Assembly (NCBI RefSeq): GCF_001866665.1
Contig: NZ_MLYO01000012.1
Coordinates: 310,001 to 374,000, forward strand
From: Streptomyces monashensis
Lineage (GTDB): Bacteria > Actinomycetota > Actinomycetes > Streptomycetales > Streptomycetaceae
Direction: 5' to 3'
DNA length: 64,000 nucleotides
Position 1 is the stretch's first letter, and every line of letters starts with the position of its first letter. Both the position numbers and the translations under genes were made by a program. The notes under the pieces were generated by a model that saw nothing but the letters and a program-made list of their open reading frames with translations, was not told the DNA's origin and did no database searches. Positions 7,818 to 18,270 of this stretch are shown in pieces.

Positions 7818-7895
7818 GGTTATCGGGGGAAGCTCGGTTCACCGAACGGCACGCGGCCGCACCGGCCGCGGCAACCCCGAGGAAGAGGAACCCCC

Positions 7896-8519
7896 ATGAC
7901 CGGCACCGGCTTCACCGACCCCCGCCCCGTCTACGCCCGCGCCACCGAGCAGGCGGCCGCGCTGATCGAGTCCGTACGGCCCGCCGACCTGACCCGTCCG
8001 ACGCCGTGCAGCGAGTACGACGTACGCGCCCTGCTCGGCCACATCGTCGGCGGCACCCTGCGTATCGCGGTGGTCGGCGAGGGCGGCGACGGGCTCGCGG
8101 TCGTCCCTGCGCTCGAAGGCGTCGGGGACGACGGCTGGGCGGCGGCCTACGACGAGGTCAGGATCCGCGTGCTCAAGGCCTGGGAGAGCGACGAGCGGAT
8201 GACGACGCCCGCGCGCGTGCCCTGGGGCGAGGTGCCGGGTCACGCGGCGCTCGCGGGCTATGTGATGGAGATCGTCACCCACACCTGGGACCTCGCCGAG
8301 GGCCTCGGCCGTCCTTGTCGGCTCGACCCGGAGCTGGCCGAATTCGCGCTCGCCACCGCCCGCGCGGTGCTGCCCGACTCCCGCCCCCGCGACGTCGTGT
8401 CCCCCTACGCCGCCGACCGCAGGCCCCCCTTCCACACCCGCCGCCCGGCCCTCGGCGGCGCCGGCCCCTACGAGGAACTGGCCGCCTGGCTGGGCCGCGA
8501 GCCGCTCGGCCGGTCCTGA
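7896..8519 (+). CDS. TIGR03086-type metal-binding protein (DinB/maleylpyruvate isomerase-like)
   Basis: A 207-residue protein with the N-terminal four-helix fold of mycothiol-dependent maleylpyruvate isomerases (MDMPI/DinB superfamily). TPCSEYDVRALLGHIVGG near residues 37-54 holds the first conserved metal histidine (GHI/V), and a second is in EIVTHTWDLAEGLGRP near 124-139. These histidines typically bind a divalent metal and help thiol-dependent chemistry; the substrate is unknown. An AGGAAC ribosome site precedes the ATG. It is divergent from the WYL regulator, which probably controls it. Confidence 0.85.
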   Translation: MTGTGFTDPRPVYARATEQAAALIESVRPADLTRPTPCSEYDVRALLGHIVGGTLRIAVVGEGGDGLAVVPALEGVGDDGWAAAYDEVRIRVLKAWESDERMTTPARVPWGEVPGHAALAGYVMEIVTHTWDLAEGLGRPCRLDPELAEFALATARAVLPDSRPRDVVSPYAADRRPPFHTRRPALGGAGPYEELAAWLGREPLGRS

Positions 8520-8662
8520 CACCACGGGCCACGTCTGCGCCCCGCCGAAGCACCACCGCCCCGGGAGGGCGCATGTGCGCGAGAAGCCGCGGTCGGCCAC
8601 CGGTCCCGGTCCGAGAGGCCGGGGCGACCGGCCGCCGCCGACACCGCACGTGGTCGCGCCGC

Positions 8663-9523
8663 TCAGCCCAGCCGGACGCGGGCGAGCTGGCGGGACTGGG
8701 CGACCAGGCGGTCCTCGCTGTCCCAGACCTCGGCGTCCTCCTCCAGGAAGCCGCCGGCCAGGTTGCGGGTGGTGATGGAGATCCGCAGCGGGCCGGGGGC
8801 CGGGCGGTGGCGCACATGGACCGTGAGTTCCACGGTGGGGACCCAGCCCTTCAGGCCGATCTCGAAGGCGGTCGGCGGCAGCGCGTCCACGGCCAGCAGC
8901 AGCGAGAGGGGGTCCGCGTCGCGGCCGTCGGCCAGGCCGAACCAGGCACGCATCTCCCCCTTGCCGGAGGGGGCGCCCAGGGCCCAGCCGAGAGTCGACG
9001 GGTCCAGCCTGAGCATCAGCCGGTCGGCGATCGCCGAGCTGCCCTCGACGGGGGCAGGTCCGTCCTCGGCGCCGAAGCACCGCTCCAGCGGCGGGATGGC
9101 GGGCGGTGCCGCCGTCGTACGGACGTCGTCGGGGAGGTCGGCGAGGTCGCCGTAGGAGGCGAGCACGCGGATGCGTTCGACCTCGTTGCCGTGGTCGTCG
9201 TACTGGTAGAGGGAGGCCTGGCCGGTGGAGAGCGTGCGGCCGGTGCGCACCGTCTCGGTGCGGACGACCGCCGGGCCGGGGTGCGAGGCGGTCAGGTAGT
9301 GCGCGGTGATGGTGAAGGGGTCCGGGTGCGGCAGGGTGTCGGCGAGGGCCCGGCCGAGCACGGCCAGCAGGTAGCCGCCGTTGACGGCGCTGATGATGGT
9401 CCAGCCGGCCGAGAGGTCGATGTCGTAGACCCCGGGCGCACGCCGGGTGACGGCGGTGTCGCGGTCGAACTCGCTGTCGCCGATCACGGCGGGCACGGCA
9501 GGTGCGGAGGCTCCTTCTGGCAT
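8663..9523 (-). CDS. thioesterase family protein (double hotdog, TesB-like)
   Basis: A 286-residue protein starting at the ATG at 9523; the open frame continues upstream but homology starts here. It reads as two hotdog halves, the first with SAGWTIISAVNGGYLLAVL (about residues 40-58) and ITAHYLTASHPGP, the second ending VELTVHVRHRP and the QSRQLARVRL C-terminus, a TesB/acyl-CoA thioesterase II-like layout. Such proteins hydrolyse acyl-CoAs. The upstream palindromic element at 9546-9559 resembles a TetR-type operator, though no TetR gene is adjacent. Confidence 0.82.
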   Translation of the reverse strand: MPEGASAPAVPAVIGDSEFDRDTAVTRRAPGVYDIDLSAGWTIISAVNGGYLLAVLGRALADTLPHPDPFTITAHYLTASHPGPAVVRTETVRTGRTLSTGQASLYQYDDHGNEVERIRVLASYGDLADLPDDVRTTAAPPAIPPLERCFGAEDGPAPVEGSSAIADRLMLRLDPSTLGWALGAPSGKGEMRAWFGLADGRDADPLSLLLAVDALPPTAFEIGLKGWVPTVELTVHVRHRPAPGPLRISITTRNLAGGFLEEDAEVWDSEDRLVAQSRQLARVRLG

Positions 9524-9545
9524 GGGTGAACGGTACAACAGAAAA

Positions 9546-9559
9546 CTACTAAGCGGTAG
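9546..9559. promoter_or_regulatory. palindromic operator-like element upstream of the thioesterase
   Basis: CTACTAAGCGGTAG (CTAC/GTAG arms) lies 23 bases upstream of the thioesterase start inside an AT-richer pocket with flanking GAAAA and CTTTTC. It has the look of a repressor site; the regulator is unknown. Confidence 0.4.
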
Positions 9560-9685
9560 CTTTTCTGGGAAGAGGCGTCTGTGCGCCGTTTCCCTGTCGG
9601 CCATCCGGGTGAGCTTCGGGCAATTTCTCGGTAAGCGCCCGGAGACGTCCACAACCCCCGGCCCCTGATTCCCCTCTATGGGGAC

Positions 9686-10936
9686 ATGAGCCTCACCGGG
9701 ACTCCGTTCCTCTACACGACCATCGTGCTGGCCGTGGTTGCACTGATACTGCCGCTCGCCTTCTGGTCGCGGGTGCGCGGGCCCAAGGCCCTGCGCGCCG
9801 CGGCCCGCGTACTGATGCTGCTCTTCGCCCAGGGCACCGCCATCACCCTCGTCTTCGTACTGGTCAACAACTCCAACAACCTCTACGACAACTGGGCCGA
9901 CCTGCTCGGCACGGGCAACCATGTGCAGCAGGCCGCGAACCTCGGCGCCGACGGCACCGGCGGCATCGCGTACAAGAAGCTGCCCAAGGTGCAGCAGAAG
10001 TTCACCCAGGCCGACGGTCCCGGTATGCACGCGGCCGGCGGGGTCAAGGTCACCCAGCTCAAGGGCCGGGTGTCGGGCGTGAGCGCGGAGGTCTACGTCT
10101 GGCTGCCGCCGCAGTACGACGACCCGGCCTACAAGAACAAGAAGTTCCCGGTCGTCGAGCTGCTGTCGGGCTACCCGGGCTCGGCGAAGGCCTGGTTCGG
10201 GTCGATGAAGGCGCACGAGCAGCTGGAACCGCTCATGAAGAGCGGCCAGGTCGCCCCCTTCATCCTGGTGGCCCCGCGCACCAACCTGATCGCCAAGATC
10301 GACACCGGCTGCGCCAACATCCCCGGCACGGTGAACGCGGACACCTGGCTGAGCATCGACGTACCGAAGATGATCACGGACAACTTCCGTGCCCAGTCCG
10401 CGCCGGACGGCTGGGCCGCGGCCGGCTACTCGGCCGGCGCCCACTGCGCGGCCAAGCTGGCCGTCGCCCACCCCGACCGCTACCGGGCCGCCATCAGCCT
10501 CTCCGGCTACAACGACCCGATCGGCGAGCGCAACTCGCTGGCCGCGGGGAGCGAGGAGCTGCGGCGGGCCAACAACCCCTACTACATCCTGAAGAACTAC
10601 CGCACCCCGCCGAGGATCGCCCTGTACATCTCCGGCGAGAACGGCGACGGCTACCAGGCCGGTGTGGCACTGGAACAGATCGCGAAGCCGCCGACGTACG
10701 TGAAGGTGGTGTTCCTGCCGCGCAGCATGGGCGGGCACTCGATGGCGCTGTGGCGGCCCCAGGTACCGACGGTCTTCGAGTGGTTGACCATGGAGATGAC
10801 GGGCCACGGCGGCACCCCCCAGCACACCCGCACGGCGAGCCCGCTCAGTCCTCTGACACCGTCGAGCGGCGGTTCCAGGCGCGCGGAGCTCGCCAGTGGT
10901 AGCGCATCGCGAGCAGGCGGAGCACGAAAGCCGTGA
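9686..10936 (+). CDS. membrane-anchored esterase (Ag85/esterase D-like fold)
   Basis: A 416-residue protein with two N-terminal membrane helices (about residues 7-28 and 41-62) that would anchor an extracytoplasmic alpha/beta hydrolase domain of the PF00756 type (esterase D, mycolyltransferase-like). YVWLPPQYDDP opens the domain, Ser249 in GYSAGAHC is the nucleophile, and the His in the C-terminal MGGHSMALW completes the triad. Streptomyces lacks mycolic acids, so an acyl esterase is more likely than a mycolyltransferase. The last 31 residues are encoded antisense to the end of the convergent TRIC-like gene (92-base overlap). Confidence 0.85.
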   Translation: MSLTGTPFLYTTIVLAVVALILPLAFWSRVRGPKALRAAARVLMLLFAQGTAITLVFVLVNNSNNLYDNWADLLGTGNHVQQAANLGADGTGGIAYKKLPKVQQKFTQADGPGMHAAGGVKVTQLKGRVSGVSAEVYVWLPPQYDDPAYKNKKFPVVELLSGYPGSAKAWFGSMKAHEQLEPLMKSGQVAPFILVAPRTNLIAKIDTGCANIPGTVNADTWLSIDVPKMITDNFRAQSAPDGWAAAGYSAGAHCAAKLAVAHPDRYRAAISLSGYNDPIGERNSLAAGSEELRRANNPYYILKNYRTPPRIALYISGENGDGYQAGVALEQIAKPPTYVKVVFLPRSMGGHSMALWRPQVPTVFEWLTMEMTGHGGTPQHTRTASPLSPLTPSSGGSRRAELASGSASRAGGARKP

Positions 10937-11504
10937 CGACCGCGAGCCCGCTGGTGAAGGGGTTCAGCACGCCGTAATGGATGCACAGCACCACCATCGT
11001 GGCGCCGACGATCGCTGGGACCGCGTAGAGGTCGCGGTCCCAGCGCAGCAGTGACGGCACCTCGTTGGCCAGCACGTCCCGCAGGACGCCGCCGCCGACG
11101 GCGGTCGCGAGGCCCAGCGTCGCCGACGCGGTCAGGTTGAGGCCGTAGCTGTACGCCTTCGTCGTGCCGGTGACGCAGAACAGGCCGAGGCCGGCCGCGT
11201 CGAAGACGAGCACCGCCATCTGGATCCGCTCCACGTGCGGATGCAGGAAGAAGACGACGAGCGCGGCGAGCAGCGGGGTCACGAAGTACCCGAGGTCCGT
11301 GAAGGCGGCCGGCGGTACGGCCCCGATGATCAGGTCGCGGAACAGCCCCCCGCCCAGCGCGGTGACCTCGGCGAGGACGCCGATGCCGAACACGTCGAAG
11401 TTCTTCCGGACGGCCAGCAGCGCACCGGAGATCGCGAACACGAAGATGCCGACGACATCCAGGGTGTGCTGGACGGAGGGACTGAAGAGAGGCTGGAGCT
11501 GCAC
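10845..11504 (-). CDS. TRIC/UPF0126 family trimeric cation channel
   Basis: A 219-residue membrane protein with about seven helices in two similar halves, each carrying a GGGxxRD motif: GGGLFRDLIIG near residues 51-61 and GGGVLRDVLANEVP near 137-150. This is the signature of prokaryotic TRIC channels (YadS/UPF0126), trimeric potassium or cation channels of the cytoplasmic membrane. The start at 11504 gives MQLQPLFSPSVQHTLDVVGIF. Its 3' end overlaps the convergent esterase gene by 92 bases. Confidence 0.9.
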   Translation of the reverse strand: MQLQPLFSPSVQHTLDVVGIFVFAISGALLAVRKNFDVFGIGVLAEVTALGGGLFRDLIIGAVPPAAFTDLGYFVTPLLAALVVFFLHPHVERIQMAVLVFDAAGLGLFCVTGTTKAYSYGLNLTASATLGLATAVGGGVLRDVLANEVPSLLRWDRDLYAVPAIVGATMVVLCIHYGVLNPFTSGLAVVTAFVLRLLAMRYHWRAPRAWNRRSTVSED

Positions 11505-11542
11505 CCGGACATTCTCGCCTGCCAGGGCGCATGAACCTTACA

Positions 11543-11582
11543 AAGAAAGGCTCACAGGGTGACATCCCTGTGAGCCTTTCTT
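11543..11582 (-). terminator. strong terminator of the peptide ABC transporter operon
   Basis: AAGAAAGGCTCACAGGG (11543-11559) and its exact complement (11566-11582) give a 17-base-pair perfect stem with a 6-base loop, 13 bases after the last gene of the operon. The flanking A/T runs supply a U-rich tract on the minus strand. Confidence 0.9.
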
Positions 11583-11594
11583 ACTCAGGCGTCC

Positions 11595-12928
<1,334 letters not shown>

Positions 12929-12932
<4 letters not shown>

Positions 12933-14026
12933 AGTTTCGGCGCAATCTCTTCGGTCCAGATCCGCTCCCGCTGCTCCTCGGTCATGTGGCAGGCGGCCCA
13001 GTGCCGGCTGTCGACCTCGGCGAGTTCGGGGCGGACCGTGCGGGTGACGTTGTCCTTGGGCACGTCGGCGTACGGGCAGCGCGGGTTGAAGGCGCAGCCG
13101 GACGGGACGTTGATCAGGGACGGCGGGGAGCCCTTGACCGGGATCAGGCGCTCCTGCTGGTCGCGGTCGAGGCGCGGCATCGAGCCGAGCAGACCCCAGG
13201 TGTAGGGGTGGCGAGGCTCGTAGAACACCTTCTCGGCCGGGCCGCGTTCGACGCAGCGGCCGCCGTACATCACCAGGAGGTCGTCGGCCAGTTCGGCGAC
13301 GACGCCCAGGTCGTGGGTGATGATGATGACCGCGGAGCCGAACTCCTTCTGCACGTCCCGGATCAGGTCGAGGATCTGCGCCTGGACCGTCACGTCGAGC
13401 GCGGTGGTCGGCTCGTCGGCGATCAGCAGCTCGGGGTTGTTCACCAGCGACATGGCGATCATGGCGCGCTGGCGCATACCGCCGGAGAACTCGTGCGGGT
13501 AGTTGTCCACCCGCTTGTCCGGCTGCGGGATGCCCACCCGGTCGAGCATCTCGACCGCGCGCTTCTTCGCGGTCTTCTTGTCGACGTCGTGGTGGATCCG
13601 GTACGCCTCCACGATCTGCTGCCCGATCGTGTAGTACGGGTGCAGCGCGGACAGCGGGTCCTGGAAGATCATCGCCATCTGGCGGCCGCGCAGCCGGCGC
13701 ACCTCGTCCGGGTCGGCGGACAGCAGCTCGGTGCCGTCCAGCCAGATCTCGCCGGAGATCTGCGCCTTGCGCTTGCCGTACTGGCCGGCGGTGTGCAGGC
13801 CCATGATGCCGAGCGAGGTCACCGACTTGCCGGATCCCGACTCGCCGACGATGCCGAGGGTCTTGCCCTTCTCCAGCTGGAAGCTGAGCCCGTCGACGGA
13901 CTTCACCAGGCCGTCGTCGGTCGGGAAGTGCACCCGCAGGTCGCGTACTTCGAGGAAGGAGGTCGGGGCGGGCGAGGCGGCGGTGGGCTCGCCCACGGCC
14001 GCTCCGGTCTTGCTGAGTTCGGTCAT
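12929..14026 (-). CDS. ABC importer ATP-binding protein (OppD/DppD type)
   Basis: The first ATPase of the importer, 365 residues from the ATG at 14026, whose start overlaps the stop of the permease gene by four bases (ATGA). Walker A is GESGSGKS near residue 68, the signature is [12 protein letters not shown] and Walker B is [14 protein letters not shown]. The C-terminal oligopeptide domain has [12 protein letters not shown] and WAACHM, the cysteine set seen in OppD/DppD-type ATPases. It energises uptake with the adjacent DppF-type subunit. Confidence 0.95.
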
Positions 14027-15021
14027 GACAGCCTCACTCGGGGGTCGATCACGGCGTACAGGATGTCCACCACGAGGTTGGCGACGAGCACCGCGAGAGA
14101 GGTGATCAGGGTGACGCCCAGGATGATGGGGAGGTCCTGGTTCTTGATGGCGGTCAGCACGGCCTGGCCGAGGCCGGGGATGCTGAACGTGGTCTCGGTC
14201 AGGATCGCGCCGCCGATGAGGGCGCCGAGGTCCATGCCGAGCATGGTCAGGATGGGGGTCATGGTGGAGCGCATGGCGTGCTTGCCGATGACGACCTGCT
14301 CCGCGAGGCCCTTGGCCCGGGCGGTGCGGATGTAGTCCTCGCCGAGGACCTCCATCATCGTGGCGCGGGTGATACGGGCGTACATCGCCGCGTACAGGAA
14401 GGCGAGCGTGACCCAGGGCAGGATCATGCCGCCGAGCCACCCGGTGAAGCTGTCACTGATGGAGACGTACTTGCCGTCCATCCAGTGCAGTCCGAAGACG
14501 AAGATCGACGAGGCGAGCAGGCCGGTGAAGTAGATCGGCAGGGAGACACCGCTGAGGGCGACGACCATCGCGCCGCGGTCCCACAGGCTGCCCCGCTTGA
14601 GGGCGGAGAGCACACCCGCGGCGACACCGAAGACCAGCCACAGCACGGCGGCACCGAGCGCGAGACCCAGGGTCACCGGGAAGCGGTCGGTCAGCACCGG
14701 CCAGACGGCCTGCTCGCTGCGGAACGAGTAGCCGAAGCACGGCGCGGCACAGTGGGTGACATCGCCGCCTGCCGCGTAGGTGCGGCCCACGAAGATGCCC
14801 TTGAAGAAGTGCCAGACCTGCGCGTAGATCGGGTCGCTCAGACCCAGCTTCTCGCGCACCGCCTCGACGGCGTGCGGGTCCGCCTGCTTGCCCACGAAGC
14901 TCGTGGCGATGTCCACGCCCGCCCACTTGGGGACGAGGAAGAAGATGCTGAAGACCACCAGGACGATGACCACGAGCATCACTGCGGCGGCGAACAGCCG
15001 CCTGATGAGGTAAGCGAGCAC
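14023..15021 (-). CDS. ABC importer permease (DppB/OppB type)
   Basis: A 332-residue inner-membrane permease with [20 protein letters not shown] at the N-terminus (first helix), a long external loop after it, and about five further helices. The coupling-helix motif [23 protein letters not shown] near residues 217-239 is the EAA loop that contacts the ATPase. The family is the peptide/nickel BPD_transp_1 class. It follows the substrate-binding-protein gene after a 110-base gap containing a strong hairpin, which is consistent with lower expression than the binding protein. Confidence 0.95.
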   Translation of the reverse strand: MLAYLIRRLFAAAVMLVVIVLVVFSIFFLVPKWAGVDIATSFVGKQADPHAVEAVREKLGLSDPIYAQVWHFFKGIFVGRTYAAGGDVTHCAAPCFGYSFRSEQAVWPVLTDRFPVTLGLALGAAVLWLVFGVAAGVLSALKRGSLWDRGAMVVALSGVSLPIYFTGLLASSIFVFGLHWMDGKYVSISDSFTGWLGGMILPWVTLAFLYAAMYARITRATMMEVLGEDYIRTARAKGLAEQVVIGKHAMRSTMTPILTMLGMDLGALIGGAILTETTFSIPGLGQAVLTAIKNQDLPIILGVTLITSLAVLVANLVVDILYAVIDPRVRLS

Positions 15022-15041
15022 AGCTTACGGCCCGCCGCGGA

Positions 15042-15076
15042 CCGCGGGCCCCGGAGGTCGTCCGGAGGGCCCGCGG
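15042..15076 (-). promoter_or_regulatory. intercistronic stem-loop between the binding-protein and permease genes
   Basis: CCGCGGGCCC (15042-15051) pairs perfectly with GGGCCCGCGG (15067-15076) around a 15-base loop that can itself fold further. It lies just after the binding-protein gene; such elements often stabilise the upstream message or attenuate the downstream one. Confidence 0.7.
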
Positions 15077-15130
15077 CTCGCCGCGCCGGCCTTCACCTGC
15101 CTTTCGTGCCGTACGGCGGGTGTGCCGGAT

Positions 15131-16918
15131 TTACTTCGAGGACTTCAGACCGATGTTGACGAAGTCGTAGTAGCCGCTGTACGCGTTCGTCGTGTAGACG
15201 TTGCCGATCCGCGACGAGCGCCAGTTGAGCACCTTCTCGAAGGTGAAGGGCAGGTAGTACGCGCCCTCCATCACCTTGTGGTTGATCTCCGTGGAGATCT
15301 GCGTCTTCTGCGACTCGTCCAGCGTGGTGGTGTACTGGTCGAAGAGGCCGTCGATCGTCTTGTCGTTGATCAGGGCGTAGTTGTTGTTACCGCTCTGCAG
15401 GATGTACTTGCTGTCCCACAGCGGGATGCCGTAGCCCTGGACGGTCGGGAAGTCCGGACCCCAGCCCATGATCACGATGCCGAGCTTCTTCTTCGCGACG
15501 TTCGAGGGGCTGCCGATGATGCCGGCGATCTGCGAGCCGTCGTACTGGTAGATGTCGGCGTTGATGCCGACCTTCTTCAGCGAGGCCTGCATGGACTCGG
15601 CGGTCGCGACTTCCTGCGACTTGTTGTTGCGGACGGCGATGGTGGTGCTGAAGCCGTTCGGCTGGCCGCACTGCTTCAGCTCGTCCTTGGCCTTGGCGAT
15701 GTCGCCGTTCTTGCCGGAACCGGCGATGTTGTACGGGTCGTACTTCTGGCCCTCGCCACCGGCGACGGACGGCGGGAGCATGTTGGTGCCGATGTCACCG
15801 CCGGCGACGGGGCCGCCACGCGCGGTCTGGATCGACACGTGGTCGGCCGCGTAGATCACGGCCTTGCGGCAGTGGATGTTGTCGAACGGCTTCACGCTCG
15901 TCGGGAAGGTCGCGTAGCGGATGAAGCCGAGGACCGGGTTGTCCAGGTTGTCCTTGTTCTGCTTGAGGGCGATCTGGCGGCCCTGCGGGCCCAGGCCGGT
16001 CTGGGACAGGTCGATGTCGTAGTCGCCGTTGATCAGACGCTGGTCGGAGTCCGTCTGGTTGGTGGAGATGTCCAGCGTGATCTCGTCCGGGTACGCCTTG
16101 CGGACCGGGTCCGAGGACGCGTTCCACTTGTCGTTGCGGACCAGGACCAGGCCCTTGCCCGGGCTGTACGACTGGAACTTGTACGGGCCGGAGGAGAACG
16201 GGTGCAGGCCGTACTTGGACTTGGTGTCCTTGTCCTGGCGGACCGGGGAGGCCGTGACCATCGCGAGCACCTGCAGGAAGTCCGAGTTGGGCTTCGGCAG
16301 GTGGAAGACGATCGTCTTGGCGTCGGGCGTGTCGACGGCCTTCAGGCCCAGGTGGTCCTGGGAGGTGTCCTTGTACGGGCCCTTGTACGTGTTGTTCGGG
16401 TCCAGCATGGACTGGAGGTAGACCGGACCGCCGGACAGCACGTCCTGCGCCCAGGAGCGCTCGATGCCGTACTTGACGTCCTGGGAGGTGATCGGCTTGC
16501 CGTCCTCCCAGGTGATGCCGGGGCGCAGGGTGAACGTGTAGGTCTTGCCGCCGTCCGTCACCTTGCCCGTGTCCGTGGCGAGGTCCGGGGTGAGCTGGGC
16601 ACCCGTGGCGCCCGGCGCGGTCTTGTAGGTCAGCAGCTGACGGCTGTAGTAGCGGGAGAAGTCCCACATGAAGCCGTAGTAGCCACGCGTGGTGTCCCAC
16701 GAGTCGGCGTCCTGCGTGCTGACGAACTTGAGCGTGCCGCCCTTCTTGACCTGATCGGCCTGGGCGACCTTGTTGTTCGCCGCGTCGAAGCCGGCGGCGC
16801 CGTTCTTCGAGCCGCTGCCGTTGCCTCCGCCGCACGCCGCCGTGGTCAGCAGCCCGGCGACCACTGCGGCAGCGGCAAGGGCCTGCTTGCGCCGCCCTGA
16901 GGTGCGTTGGGTAGTCAC
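15131..16918 (-). CDS. ABC importer substrate-binding lipoprotein (SBP family 5)
   Basis: A 595-residue extracellular solute-binding protein of family 5 (peptides, nickel and related cargo). The leader MTTQRTSGRRKQALAAAAVV ends in a lipobox around TTAAC, giving a Cys-anchored lipoprotein near residue 29. GGTLKF and DSWDTTRGYYGFMWD follow as the usual start of the mature fold, with RPGITWEDGKPITSQDVKYGIER as the family signature near residues 131-153. Its position between the two permease genes (order C-A-B-D-F in transcription) is unusual. The ligand cannot be read from sequence. Confidence 0.93.
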   Translation of the reverse strand: MTTQRTSGRRKQALAAAAVVAGLLTTAACGGGNGSGSKNGAAGFDAANNKVAQADQVKKGGTLKFVSTQDADSWDTTRGYYGFMWDFSRYYSRQLLTYKTAPGATGAQLTPDLATDTGKVTDGGKTYTFTLRPGITWEDGKPITSQDVKYGIERSWAQDVLSGGPVYLQSMLDPNNTYKGPYKDTSQDHLGLKAVDTPDAKTIVFHLPKPNSDFLQVLAMVTASPVRQDKDTKSKYGLHPFSSGPYKFQSYSPGKGLVLVRNDKWNASSDPVRKAYPDEITLDISTNQTDSDQRLINGDYDIDLSQTGLGPQGRQIALKQNKDNLDNPVLGFIRYATFPTSVKPFDNIHCRKAVIYAADHVSIQTARGGPVAGGDIGTNMLPPSVAGGEGQKYDPYNIAGSGKNGDIAKAKDELKQCGQPNGFSTTIAVRNNKSQEVATAESMQASLKKVGINADIYQYDGSQIAGIIGSPSNVAKKKLGIVIMGWGPDFPTVQGYGIPLWDSKYILQSGNNNYALINDKTIDGLFDQYTTTLDESQKTQISTEINHKVMEGAYYLPFTFEKVLNWRSSRIGNVYTTNAYSGYYDFVNIGLKSSK

Positions 16919-16989
16919 GATCTCGGATCCTCCGGATTTAGATGAGAGACCCCGTGGCAGAGCTCACGGGACGCTTGGGGTACGGCGCC

Positions 16990-17997
16990 TCAGCGGGAAC
17001 CCTTCGGGTCGAGCGCGTCCCGCACGCCGTCGCCGAAGAGGTTGAAGGCAAGAACCGTGATGAAGATCGCCACGCCCGGGATCACCATGTACATGGGGTC
17101 CGAGTCGTAGTAGTCGATCGCGCTCGACAGCATCTGTCCCCAGGAGGAGGTGGGCGGCTTGACGCCCACGCCCAGGAAGCTGAGCGCCGCTTCGGTGAGG
17201 ATGTTCGTGGGGATCATCATCGTCGTGTACACGATGATGGGCGCGACGAGGTTCGGCAGCAGCTCCTTGAACAGGATGTAGATCCGCCCGGCGCCGAGCG
17301 AGCGGGCCGCCTCGACGTATTCGCGTTCGCGCAGCGACAGGGTCTGGCCGCGCACCACGCGTCCGATGTACGGCCAGCCGAAGAAGCCGATGACGAGGAT
17401 CATCACGAAGATACGCACGCCCGTACCGCTGAGCCCGAGCATCTCGTTGGGCATGACGGAGACCAGCGCGATGATGAACAGCAGCTGCGGGAAGGCGAGC
17501 AGGCCGTCCATGACGCGGCTGATCAGGGAGTCCACCCAGCCGCCGAAGAAGCCCGCCAGGATGCCGAGGACGGTGCCGATGACGACGGCGACCACGGCGG
17601 ACAGGAAGCCGACGAGCAGCGAGATCCGGGCGCCGTACAGGATGCGCGCGAAGATGTCGCGGCCGTTGACCGGCTCGACGCCGAGCAGATGATCACCGCT
17701 GATGCCGCCCAGCGATCCCTTGGGGGTGCTGAACAGCGGGTCGATGAGGCTCTCGTGGTAGACGTCCGGGTCCTGGCCGAGCAGGCTCGTGATGACGGGC
17801 GCGAGCAGCGCGATCACGATGAGGAGCAGCACCACGACGCCGCCCGTCAGGGCGAGTTTGTCCCGCTTCAGGCGCTCCCAGGCGATCCGTCCCAGGGAGC
17901 GGCCCTGAACGGCCTTCGCGTCGGCGGCGGCGACCGCCGCTTCCTCGGCCGCACCGGGCGCCGCTTCCGCGGCCGGCTCGTGCAATGGTGCCGTCAT
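16990..17997 (-). CDS. ABC importer permease (DppC/OppC type), first gene of the operon
   Basis: A 335-residue permease from the ATG at 17997, with GAGAGGGG upstream as a ribosome site; an earlier Met at 18060 is possible but adds a non-homologous leader. After a polar Ala/Glu-rich stretch, SLGRIAWERLKRDKLALTGG introduces the first helix, followed by five more. The EAA coupling loop is VRGQTLSLREREYVEAARSLGAG near residues 207-229. It starts the transporter operon and pairs with the DppB-type permease two genes later. Confidence 0.94.
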   Translation of the reverse strand: MTAPLHEPAAEAAPGAAEEAAVAAADAKAVQGRSLGRIAWERLKRDKLALTGGVVVLLLIVIALLAPVITSLLGQDPDVYHESLIDPLFSTPKGSLGGISGDHLLGVEPVNGRDIFARILYGARISLLVGFLSAVVAVVIGTVLGILAGFFGGWVDSLISRVMDGLLAFPQLLFIIALVSVMPNEMLGLSGTGVRIFVMILVIGFFGWPYIGRVVRGQTLSLREREYVEAARSLGAGRIYILFKELLPNLVAPIIVYTTMMIPTNILTEAALSFLGVGVKPPTSSWGQMLSSAIDYYDSDPMYMVIPGVAIFITVLAFNLFGDGVRDALDPKGSR

Positions 17998-18270
17998 TAG
18001 GCTGGGACCCCTCTCAACCGGTGGTAACCGGCCCGCACTTGCCGCTGGTAGCGGCATCATTCAGTCCGTCGTACACACAGGGGCGAGCCCCTTGAAGGGG
18101 GAGTCTTCAATGCTCGCGCGACAAGTCGCCAGCCTTGGCAGCGAATGGATGCGTAACCGTGATGCAAGCAGGCGTTTCCTGTTATGCGGACAGTTAATCG
18201 CGGCAAGCGGACGGTGAGCGGTGGTCGGCCGGGGAGGCGTGGCGGCCGTGGGGAGAGGTCGGCGGCGGGG

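Noticed and set aside
9524..10825. Upstream extension of the thioesterase frame
   Set aside because: Antisense to the esterase gene; the homologous part starts at 9523.
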